Of a DNA stretch of 64,000 nucleotides, positions 7,938 to 15,064 are shown piece after piece. This DNA comes from Streptomyces marincola (lineage in GTDB: Bacteria; Actinomycetota; Actinomycetes; Streptomycetales; Streptomycetaceae), in contig NZ_CP084541.1 of the NCBI RefSeq assembly GCF_020410765.1, positions 2,227,001 through 2,291,000 on the forward strand, given 5' to 3'. Made by a program: the position numbers and the translations under genes. Numbering within the stretch: the first letter of the stretch is position 1; every line of letters begins with the position of its first letter. Under the pieces are notes generated by a model, which was not told the DNA's origin, ran no database searches, and was given only the letters and a program-made list of their open reading frames with translations.

Positions 7938-9853
7938 CGGCCGTGACCGCCGCCGCGGCAACGAGCGCGCCCGGCACGGGCGCCGTGCCCGGAGCCGCGC
8001 CCGGGGCCGCCATGCCCCGGCTGTGGCCGCTGCTCACCTCGCTGCGCTCCCGGTTCTCCTTCCGGTTCTCCACCACGGGACGCGCCGCCGCCGCGCTGGT
8101 GGCGGACGGGCGCGGAGTCCTGTTCTGCGAGTTCTGGGACCTGGCGGACGAGGCGGGAACGGCGCCGACCTGCCGCGTTGTCCCCGGCTTCAGCAGACCG
8201 GCGCGCGCGGAGGACGACCCGGCCTCGCTGCCGAGCGACGCGCTGCCCTTCGACGACGGCTCGGTCCTCGTCGTCGCCAGGACGGGACTCGAACTGGTCA
8301 CCGCGGCCGGTGCGCGGACCGCCGCCGGGCGGCTGCCGTTCAGGCCGGTCGTGACCGCCCCCGCGCCCGGCGGGCGGCCGGGCGCGCTGTTCCTGGGGCG
8401 CGACGACGCGGGCGCCTGGTCCGCCTGGTGGTGGGACCCGTCCGCCGCCGGGGCGCGGCGGGTCGGCGGCGTGCCGCCGCTCACGCTGCCCAGGGGCGGG
8501 GGCTGGCTGGACGAGGGGGCGACCCGTTTCGCGCTCAACGCCCCCTCCCCCGCCGGTCCCGGGCCCACGGCCCCCGCGGTCCTCACGGTCCCCGAGGGCC
8601 GGCTCGAACCACTGCCCGTCGGGGACCCGAGCGAGCACGACATGGTCTGGCACACCGTCCCGCGCACCGGCGAGTCCCTGCTGGTCGGCACCGACGGCTC
8701 CGCCCACGCGCTGCGGCTCTCGGGTCCCGGCGGCACCCGGCGGCTGACCGCCGCGGACGCGCTGACGGGTTCGGTGACCCCGCTCGCCCTCGACGCCTCC
8801 GGCACCCTGCTCGCCCTCCATGAACGCGTCGGGCAGCGCGACCGCCTGACCGTTCTCGACACCGTGCGGGACGCGCTTCTCGACCTGCCGGAGCGGGGCG
8901 ACACCCTGTACGCCCACGCCACGTGGACCGAGACCGGCTCGGGAACGCCCGGGCTCCTGGCGTTCGTGGCCGACGCGGGGCGCCCCGCCCGCGTGGCGGG
9001 CACGGCACCGGGAGCCGAGGGCTGGACCCACGTCACGGACGGCACCGAGGCGGGCGACCACGACGCCTACGCGCCCGGGCACCTGGAGCGACTGCCGGGA
9101 GCGGCCGGCGACATCGAGGCCGTCGTCTGCGGTCACCAGGACTGGCGCACCGCCCGCGGGGTGGTGCTCTGCCTGCACGGCGGGCCGGCCGACCACTGGG
9201 CGCTGAAGTTCTCCCTGCTGTTCCAGTTCCTCGCCGACCTGGGCCTGACCGTGATCGCGCCCAATCCGCGCGGCAGCACGGGTTACGGCGACGCGTTCCA
9301 CCGGACGGTCGTGGGCGCGTGGGGCGGCCCCGACCTCGACGACGTGCTCGCCATCGCCCGGCACCTCAGGGCCGAACGCCGGACGCCGGAGGGCCTGGCC
9401 CTGTACGGCGCGAGCTACGGCGCGTTCCTCGCCCTGCTGGCGGCGGCCACCGAGCCGGAGTTGTGGTCCAGAACGCTCGCCGTCGCCCCCATGCTCGGCG
9501 GCCGGCGCCTGCACCCGGAGGCCGACGCGTCGGTACGCGCCCTCATCGACCGGCTCGACGGGCACGCCGTCGTCGACGATCACCTCGGCCCGCGCGACCC
9601 GCTGGCCCGCCTCTCGCGCATCACCGCCCCGCTCGCCGTGATCCACGGCGCGGACGACCCGACCATCCCGCCGGGTCAGTCCCGCCGGCTCGTGGCGGAA
9701 CTCAGACGTCTCGGCCGCCGGCCCGGCACCGACTTCCACCACGTGGAGGTGCCGGGAGCCGGCCACAGCCCGCTCGACGGCTCGGCCGAGCTGCACCACA
9801 CGGCGGCCCTGTTCCTCGCCGAAGGCGTGTGGACGGGGCCGGCCACCACCTGA
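7934..9853 (+). CDS. S9 prolyl-oligopeptidase-like protease, probable leader peptidase
   Basis: About 639 residues: a variable beta-propeller-like N-terminal part, then an alpha/beta-hydrolase domain. The triad is visible: Ser494 in YGASYGAF, Asp575 in HGADDPTIP and His611 in GAGHSPLD. The oxyanion-region motif NPRGSTGYG is also present. It begins at a GTG overlapping the lanL stop by 4 bases, so translation is coupled to lanL. No signal peptide is evident, which implies a cytoplasmic enzyme. Prolyl-oligopeptidase-like proteases remove leaders in some class III lanthipeptide pathways; here the placement between synthetase and precursor genes suggests the same job. A purely housekeeping peptidase is unlikely given the coupling. 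Confidence 0.87.
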   Translation: MTAVTAAAATSAPGTGAVPGAAPGAAMPRLWPLLTSLRSRFSFRFSTTGRAAAALVADGRGVLFCEFWDLADEAGTAPTCRVVPGFSRPARAEDDPASLPSDALPFDDGSVLVVARTGLELVTAAGARTAAGRLPFRPVVTAPAPGGRPGALFLGRDDAGAWSAWWWDPSAAGARRVGGVPPLTLPRGGGWLDEGATRFALNAPSPAGPGPTAPAVLTVPEGRLEPLPVGDPSEHDMVWHTVPRTGESLLVGTDGSAHALRLSGPGGTRRLTAADALTGSVTPLALDASGTLLALHERVGQRDRLTVLDTVRDALLDLPERGDTLYAHATWTETGSGTPGLLAFVADAGRPARVAGTAPGAEGWTHVTDGTEAGDHDAYAPGHLERLPGAAGDIEAVVCGHQDWRTARGVVLCLHGGPADHWALKFSLLFQFLADLGLTVIAPNPRGSTGYGDAFHRTVVGAWGGPDLDDVLAIARHLRAERRTPEGLALYGASYGAFLALLAAATEPELWSRTLAVAPMLGGRRLHPEADASVRALIDRLDGHAVVDDHLGPRDPLARLSRITAPLAVIHGADDPTIPPGQSRRLVAELRRLGRRPGTDFHHVEVPGAGHSPLDGSAELHHTAALFLAEGVWTGPATT

Positions 9854-9913
9854 CCGCTCCGGCGACGCTCGCGCCCGGAGTCCGCACCAGTGGGAGGAGA
9901 GGAGGTGAACCAC

Positions 9914-10054
9914 ATGACGATCGCCATCGAGGCCCTCCAGGAGCTGGAGGAGACCGAGAGCGGCCTGGCCGACTGCCCCATCGGCTCGTGCTGCGGAGCG
10001 TGGCTGCCCGTGCCCACGGCCTTCACCTGCTTCGGCAACACGTTCGGAAGCTGA
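9914..10054 (+). CDS. lanA: Lanthipeptide precursor 1
   Basis: A 46-residue peptide that starts at ATG 9914 after the very strong ribosome site AGGAGGTGA. The leader MTIAIEALQELEETE matches the other two precursors at the I-x-x-LQELE-x-TE motif, the amphipathic helix recognised by class III/IV kinases. The putative core begins near residue 20-21 and contains Cys21, Cys26, Cys27 and Cys39 with Ser25, Thr35, Thr38, Thr43 and Ser46. Ser25 next to CC and TAFTC are the likeliest ring-forming elements. The leader/core border cannot be fixed from sequence alone. It is too short for ordinary gene callers and is supported by its two neighbours. Confidence 0.88.
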   Translation: MTIAIEALQELEETESGLADCPIGSCCGAWLPVPTAFTCFGNTFGS

Positions 10055-10109
10055 CGGGGCGCGGCGCGCCACGTCACACCACGACGACGTAGGGAAGGAG
10101 GTGAACCGC

Positions 10110-10265
10110 ATGTCCCTCGCCATCGAGGAGCTCCAGGAACTGGAGGCCACGGAGGAGGCGGCCCTGGCCGCGAACAACTGCTGCTGGAACTCGATCATCA
10201 ACGGCTGCCAGTGGCAGAGCTTTGCCATCCTGTCGACCTGCCACGGCTGCACCAACTCGAACTGA
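10110..10265 (+). CDS. lanA: Lanthipeptide precursor 2
   Basis: A 51-residue peptide from ATG 10110, preceded by AAGGAGGTGAACC, nearly the same ribosome site as precursor 1. The leader MSLAIEELQELEATE shares IxxLQELExTE with its neighbours. The core from about residue 21 has five Cys (24, 25, 33, 44, 47) and Ser29, Ser37, Ser42, Thr43, Thr48 and Ser50. It is also rich in Asn and holds two Trp. Apart from an early CC pair, the core is unlike the other two, so a distinct ring pattern is expected. It is the longest and most Cys-rich of the three. Confidence 0.88.
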   Translation: MSLAIEELQELEATEEAALAANNCCWNSIINGCQWQSFAILSTCHGCTNSN

Positions 10266-10318
10266 CCCTCCGGGTCGCACGGCTTGGAAGCCGAAGCGCG
10301 TGCCTCCGAGGAGGTGAA

Positions 10319-10444
10319 ATGACCACGCTGATTCTCGACCTTCAGGAACTCGAGGCCACCGAGAACCCGGCCTTCGACGAGGTGCAGGGATGTTGCGGGC
10401 TGGGAACGCTCCTGACCTGCCCCACCCGCACCTTCGACTGGTAG
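10319..10444 (+). CDS. lanA: Lanthipeptide precursor 3
   Basis: A 41-residue peptide from ATG 10319, preceded by GAGGAGGTGAA. Its leader MTTLILDLQELEATE contains ILDLQ, the leader motif known from class III lanthipeptides, followed by the same LQELEATE as precursor 2. The core from about residue 20 holds Cys25, Cys26 and Cys34 with Thr30, Thr33, Thr36 and Thr38, and no Ser. It ends TFDW. The CC pair precedes every core Thr, so those Cys can only enter rings by attacking a residue C-terminal to them, or pair as a disulfide. Confidence 0.87.
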   Translation: MTTLILDLQELEATENPAFDEVQGCCGLGTLLTCPTRTFDW

Positions 10445-10465
10445 GCGGCAGTCCGCCCTCCTGCC

Positions 10466-10500
10466 GCCGCCCCGTCCGGCTCGCATCCGGGCGGGGCGGC
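10466..10500 (+). terminator. Hairpin between precursor 3 and the transporter genes
   Basis: GCCGCCCCG (10466-10474) pairs with CGGGGCGGC (10492-10500), and the pairing extends inward to CCGG...CCGG with one mismatch. It sits 21 bases after the last precursor stop and 36 bases before the transporter start. Such a stem could protect or terminate most precursor transcripts so that precursor mRNA exceeds transporter mRNA. Confidence 0.5.
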
Positions 10501-10535
10501 CCGCACCCGGCGCCCCGACGCGAGGAGTAGTGCCC

Positions 10536-12299
10536 GTGCCGACCGCTTCCCCGGCGCAGCCCGCGCCGCCCACGCGGGCCGCGCCGTCAGGAGACCGGCT
10601 GCTGGCCCGGCTCCTGCGCGGCACCCGTGCCCTGACCGCCCTGTACCTGGTCGCCGCCGCCGCCTCGGCCGCCACCGCGCTGCTGCTGCCCGCCGCCCTG
10701 GCCGCCGCCGTCAACGCCGCCGTCGGGCGGACCTCGGCCACCACCCCCGTGGTCCTCACGGTCCTGCTGCTCGCGATCGCCGCGCTGGCCGAGGTCGCCG
10801 CCGAGCTGGCGCAGGTGAGGACCTCGACCCGGGGCGCCGCCTGGCTGCGGCACGACCTGCTGCGCCACATGGTCCGCCTCGACCTGCGCGGGCAACGCCG
10901 TTTCCCCGCCGGTGACGTGCTGAGCAGGCTGCTCCAGAGCACCTCGCAGACCGCGAACCTGGTGCCCACCGTCGTCGGCGGGCTGATGTCGGGCCTGGTG
11001 TCCGTCGGCGCCATCGCGGCGCTGTTCCTCATCGACCCCGGCTCCGGCCTGATCTTCCTGCTCGGGGCGCCCGTCGTCTGGCTGGTCGCGAAGGGCTTCT
11101 TCCACCGGACCACCGCGCTCACCGAGGGCTACCAGCGCGCCCACGGCGAACTCGCCGGGCGTTTCCTCGAAGCCGTCCGCGGCATCCGCACCATCAGGGC
11201 GGCCGGCACCGCCGACCGGGAGACCGAGCGGGTGCTCGAACCCCTCCCCCGGCTGCGCCTGCACGGTGAACGCTTCTGGCTGGCCCAGCGCGACGCGGGC
11301 TGGCGCATCTCCCTGGTCGTGCCCGTGCTCCAGATCGGTGTCCTGGCCACCGCGGGACACGGGGTGGCCTCCGGTCGCCTCGCCCCCGGCGACCTGCTCG
11401 CCGTCACCGGCTACCTCGGCCAGGCGTTCGGCGTCTTCGCCCAGATCGGCGTGATCGCGAGCCTCGGCCAGGTCCGCGGCTCGGCCAACCGGATCAGGGA
11501 GGTGCTGGCCGCGCCCCCCGCCCCCTCGGGGAGCCGCGCGTTCCCGCCGGGCGGCGGCGCCCTGCGGCTGTCCGGCGTCCGGGTCCTGGCGGACGGGAAG
11601 CCCCTCCTCGACGGCGTGGACGCCGAACTGCCAGCGGGCAGCGAGGTGGCCGTGGTCGGCGAGTCCGGCACGGGCAAGTCGACCCTCGCCGCCCTCGCGG
11701 GCGGGCTGCTCCACCCCGACGCCGGGACCGTCACCCTGGACGGCGTCGACCTCGCGGCGGCCGACCCGGCCGCGCTGCGCCGGGAGATCGCCTGCGCCTT
11801 CGAACGTCCCGTGCTGCTCGGCGCCACCGTCCGCGACGCCATCGGCTACGGCGACGAGCCCGTGGACGGCACCGCACTCGCCCGGGGCCTGCGGGACAGC
11901 GGCGCGCGGGAGTTCGTCAGCAAGCTCCCCCGGCAGCTCGACACCCCGCTCGGCGACCTGCGCGCCTCGGGAGGCGAGTACCAACGCCTGGGCCTGGCCC
12001 GCGCGTTCTGCCGGAACGCCAGGCTGCTCGTGCTCGACGACGCCACGTCGAGCGTCGACGTCATCACGGAACGGCGCATCGCCCGCGCGCTGCGGAACCA
12101 CCCGGCCACCCGGCTCGTGGTGACGCACCGCGTCTCCACCGCCGCCCGCGCCGACCTGGTCCTGTGGCTCCACGAGGGCTCGGTCGCCGCCGTCGGGCCG
12201 CACAGCGAACTGCTCGCCCTGCCCGGCTACGCGGCCCTGTTCGGCGAGGCCGTGGGCTCCGCGGGCCAGGCGCGGGAGACCACGGGGGCGCGGCCATGA
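10536..12299 (+). CDS. ABC exporter half-transporter (membrane + ATPase), first of a pair
   Basis: About 587 residues. The N-terminal half has six hydrophobic segments (for example YLVAAAASAATALLLPAALAA and LMSGLVSVGAIAALFLI). The C-terminal ATPase domain has Walker A GESGTGKST (375-383, Lys381), the signature ASGGEYQRL and Walker B LLVLDDATSS. Type I exporter of the lantibiotic/multidrug kind. The GTG at 10536 is preferred since GGAG lies 8 bases upstream; GTG 10530 is an alternative. Its stop overlaps the next start (ATGA), as expected for a heterodimer. It should export the modified peptides. There is no N-terminal C39 peptidase domain, so leader removal must be done elsewhere. Confidence 0.9.
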   Translation: MPTASPAQPAPPTRAAPSGDRLLARLLRGTRALTALYLVAAAASAATALLLPAALAAAVNAAVGRTSATTPVVLTVLLLAIAALAEVAAELAQVRTSTRGAAWLRHDLLRHMVRLDLRGQRRFPAGDVLSRLLQSTSQTANLVPTVVGGLMSGLVSVGAIAALFLIDPGSGLIFLLGAPVVWLVAKGFFHRTTALTEGYQRAHGELAGRFLEAVRGIRTIRAAGTADRETERVLEPLPRLRLHGERFWLAQRDAGWRISLVVPVLQIGVLATAGHGVASGRLAPGDLLAVTGYLGQAFGVFAQIGVIASLGQVRGSANRIREVLAAPPAPSGSRAFPPGGGALRLSGVRVLADGKPLLDGVDAELPAGSEVAVVGESGTGKSTLAALAGGLLHPDAGTVTLDGVDLAAADPAALRREIACAFERPVLLGATVRDAIGYGDEPVDGTALARGLRDSGAREFVSKLPRQLDTPLGDLRASGGEYQRLGLARAFCRNARLLVLDDATSSVDVITERRIARALRNHPATRLVVTHRVSTAARADLVLWLHEGSVAAVGPHSELLALPGYAALFGEAVGSAGQARETTGARP

Positions 12300-14023
12300 G
12301 CGAACGGACGACCCGCAGGGCGGGCACGCGCGCCGGGCTGGCGCTGATCCGCCCCGCGCTGCGCGCCGAACGCCGTTCGATCGCCGCGCTGGCGCTGTGG
12401 TCGGTCGTCGAGGCCGCCCCGACACTGCTGTCCGGCTGGATCATCGGGCGCGCGGTGGACGACTTCCTCGCGGGGGAGGTGACCGCCGCGCTGGTACTGC
12501 TCGCGGTGTACGGCGTGGCGATGCTGGCGGCGGCCGTGAGCACCCGCCAGGTGATGGGCCCGCTCGCCCGGATCGTGGAGGCCGTGCGCGACCGGCTGGT
12601 CGGTACCGTGGTCGAGTCCGCGCTGCTCAGTGCCGTGCGCCACGGCACGACGCCGGACGCGGGCACGGTGGCCCGCACCACGCGGCAGACGGAGTCGGTG
12701 CGCGGCCTGATGGCCGGGCTGCTGATGAGCGCCCGCGGGGTCGCGTTCTCCGTCCCCGCCGTGGTCGTGGGCCTGTTCACCATCGCCCCCGTGATCGCCG
12801 CGCTGACGCTGGCCTCACTGGCCGTGTCCTGCGCGCTGCTCGTGCTGGTCTCCCGGGTGCTGCGGCGCCGGCTCGTGGTGTCCTTGACGGCCGAGGAGGA
12901 ACTGGCCGAGAACGCGGGACGCCTGCTTGACGGGCTGCGCGACGTGGCCGCGTGCGGCGCCCCGCGCCGGGCCGCCGGGGAGACCGGGCGGGCCGTCGAG
13001 GCGCAGGCCGCCGCCTCGATGGCGACCGCGTGGGCGGAGGCGGGACGCATCGGGGTGATCGTGACCGGCGCCCGTTTGCCGCTCGTCGGGACGCTGCTGC
13101 TGGCCCCCGGGCTGATCAGCTCGGGCCACCTCACGCCGGGGGAGGTCGTGGGGGTGGCCACCTACCTGGTCACAGGGCTCGAACCGGCGGTGCGCACCAT
13201 CGTGCAGAACCTCGCGGGGCTCGGGCTCCACCTCGGGGTCGTCCTGCGGCGGCTGGCCGAGCGGACCGCGCTCCCCGCGTCCCCGGCGACGGCCTCGGCC
13301 GCCCCGCCCGCAGGTCCGGCCGAACTCACGCTGCACGGCGTTACGTTCGCCTACGGGCCGCACTCGGCGCCCGTTCTCGACAACCTCGACCTCCGCATAC
13401 CGGTCGGCGACCACCTGGCGGTGGTCGGCCCGAGCGGTGCGGGCAAGTCCACCTTCTCCTCGCTGCTGTGCGGGCTGCTGCCGCCGGACGCGGGAGAGGT
13501 GCGCCTCGGGGGCCGGCCGCTGTCCGGCATCGACCCGCGCCGACTGCGCGAGGCCGTCGTGCTGGTCCCGCAGGAGTCCTACGTCTTCACCGGAACGGTC
13601 CGCGAGAACCTCGGCTACCTGTGCCCGACCGAACCCGACGACGGACCGCTCAACGAGGCGATCGACCTGTTCGCCCTGCGGGCCGCAGTTGAACGGCTCG
13701 GCGGCCCCGACGCGGTGATCGACGAGCCAGGTGCGCTCTCCGAGGGCGAGCGTCAGCTCATCGTGCTGGCCCGGGCCTACCTCGCGCCCGCGGGGACCGT
13801 CGTCCTCGACGAGGCGACCTGTCACCTCGATCCGGTGCGTGAGGCGCGGGCCGAGGAGGCGTTCATGGCCCGCCCCGGGACGACCCTCGTGGTCATCGCC
13901 CACCGCACCAGTTCCGCCCGCAGGGCCAAGCGTGTCCTGGTGCTCGAATCGGGGACGGCGGTCGTCGGGGCGCGCGGGGCCCTGGCCGGCGTCTCGCCGC
14001 TCCTCGACGACCTGATGCGGTGA
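12296..14023 (+). CDS. ABC exporter half-transporter, second of the pair
   Basis: A 575-residue type I exporter subunit that starts inside the stop of its partner (ATGA). The membrane half precedes an ATPase with Walker A GPSGAGKST (Lys384) and Walker B TVVLDEATCHLD. The signature reads LSEGERQ instead of LSGGQ, so the second Gly is Glu. An asymmetric signature is common in heterodimeric exporters where one ATP site is degenerate. It probably completes the export complex for the three peptides and may contribute to producer immunity. It is the last gene of the operon and converges on the SARP gene with a 44-base gap. Confidence 0.9.
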   Translation: MSERTTRRAGTRAGLALIRPALRAERRSIAALALWSVVEAAPTLLSGWIIGRAVDDFLAGEVTAALVLLAVYGVAMLAAAVSTRQVMGPLARIVEAVRDRLVGTVVESALLSAVRHGTTPDAGTVARTTRQTESVRGLMAGLLMSARGVAFSVPAVVVGLFTIAPVIAALTLASLAVSCALLVLVSRVLRRRLVVSLTAEEELAENAGRLLDGLRDVAACGAPRRAAGETGRAVEAQAAASMATAWAEAGRIGVIVTGARLPLVGTLLLAPGLISSGHLTPGEVVGVATYLVTGLEPAVRTIVQNLAGLGLHLGVVLRRLAERTALPASPATASAAPPAGPAELTLHGVTFAYGPHSAPVLDNLDLRIPVGDHLAVVGPSGAGKSTFSSLLCGLLPPDAGEVRLGGRPLSGIDPRRLREAVVLVPQESYVFTGTVRENLGYLCPTEPDDGPLNEAIDLFALRAAVERLGGPDAVIDEPGALSEGERQLIVLARAYLAPAGTVVLDEATCHLDPVREARAEEAFMARPGTTLVVIAHRTSSARRAKRVLVLESGTAVVGARGALAGVSPLLDDLMR

Positions 14024-14067
14024 CGGCGCGCGCCACCCCCCGCGGCGGAACGTGCGCCGAGGCCCGG

Positions 14068-14805
14068 TCAGGCGCGCAGGAGCCGCACGTGCAGATCGGA
14101 CAGCTCGGGGCCCGGCTCGATACCGTGCTGCTCGCGCAGCACCGATCTGATCTGCCGATAGCAGCTCAACGCCTCGGCCCGGCGGCCGGTGAGCCACAGG
14201 GCGCGCATGAGCTGCGCCCAGCGGTGCTCGCGCAGGCAGCCGTCGCCTACCAGGGAGCGCAGCTCGGGCACAACGGCCGCCGCGTCCCTGGCCAGCTCGG
14301 ACTCGATGAGCCGGTCGCGGGCGACCTCCCTGGCCTCCGTCAAGGAGGCGCGGACCGGCGCCAGCATCCCCGTGGCGGGCACGTCGGCCAGCACCTCTCC
14401 GCGCCACAGCGCCAGCGCGCCGCGCAGCTGTGCGCGCGCCGCGTTCTGCTCGCCGTGCTCCAGTCTCTCCCCCGCGCGCTCCAGCGCCGCGCCGAAGGCA
14501 TCCGCGTCGGTGTCGGCGGCGCCCGGTGGGGCGATCAGGCGGTAGCCGCACGACTGGCGCTCGATCACCGGCCCGTCCTCGTCACCGAGGAGGCGGCGCA
14601 GCCGCATCACGTAGTTGCGGATCAGGGCGGGCGCTGTCTCGGGCGGCTGGTTCGGCCACAGTTCCCCGACGAGCTCGGTGACGGGGAGCGCGGTGTCGCG
14701 CCGGACGACCAGAACGGCCAGCAGGTGCCGCTGCTTGGCCGCGCTGACCGGCTGCCACCGCTGGCCGCATCGGACCCGAAGCGGACCGAGGATCTGAAAA
14801 CGCAT
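14068..14805 (-). CDS. Small SARP-family regulator (winged helix + BTAD)
   Basis: A 245-residue DnrI/RedD-size activator. It has an OmpR-type winged helix from FQILGPLRV to about residue 90 and a bacterial transcriptional activation domain to the end (EPGPELSDLHVRLLRA). No ATPase part is present. The ATG at 14805 has GGGAGG about 10 bases upstream. Upstream, on its own strand, are three heptamers at an 11-bp period, so it is probably controlled by a SARP, possibly itself. It lies beside the lanthipeptide operon and diverges from another SARP; it may act in a cascade with the other two. Confidence 0.9.
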   Translation of the reverse strand: MRFQILGPLRVRCGQRWQPVSAAKQRHLLAVLVVRRDTALPVTELVGELWPNQPPETAPALIRNYVMRLRRLLGDEDGPVIERQSCGYRLIAPPGAADTDADAFGAALERAGERLEHGEQNAARAQLRGALALWRGEVLADVPATGMLAPVRASLTEAREVARDRLIESELARDAAAVVPELRSLVGDGCLREHRWAQLMRALWLTGRRAEALSCYRQIRSVLREQHGIEPGPELSDLHVRLLRA

Positions 14806-14848
14806 GGGTGCCGGTCCCTCCCGTCGCGGCGATGATCGTTCGTCGGAC

Positions 14849-14892
14849 ACTGTGCGCCCCGGCGCGTAGCAGCCGCGTAGCGCCTGCGTGGA
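14849..14892 (-). promoter_or_regulatory. SARP-type operator upstream of the small SARP
   Basis: On the plus strand GCGTAGC occurs at 14864-14870 and 14875-14881, with GCGTGGA at 14886-14892. The spacers are 4 bases and the period is 11. Read toward the gene on the minus strand, the last heptamer is followed after 8-9 bases by GCACAGT, a weak -10-like element. The geometry matches the site before lanL but the heptamer sequence differs. Confidence 0.6.
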
Positions 14893-15064
14893 CCACCGCG
14901 CCCGAGGGGTCGTCCGCGCCGTGCGGACCGAGAGGCCGGTCATTCCGCCCTCGCTCCGCGCCAGTTGATGGCGAACGAGTCTTTGAGCCGACTTCCGGGC
15001 CGGAGTTATCGTGACGCGCGGCCGGCGCAGCCACGCCGGCTTCCTGTGCTCGGAGGCTGTTGAC

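Noticed and set aside
5493..7961. 822-codon minus-strand frame opposite lanL
   Set aside because: Typical antisense shadow in high-GC DNA; the plus strand encodes the clear lyase-kinase-cyclase protein.
7823..11122. 1099-codon minus-strand frame crossing the protease and precursor genes
   Set aside because: Spans several real genes on the other strand and shows no domain; shadow of codon bias.
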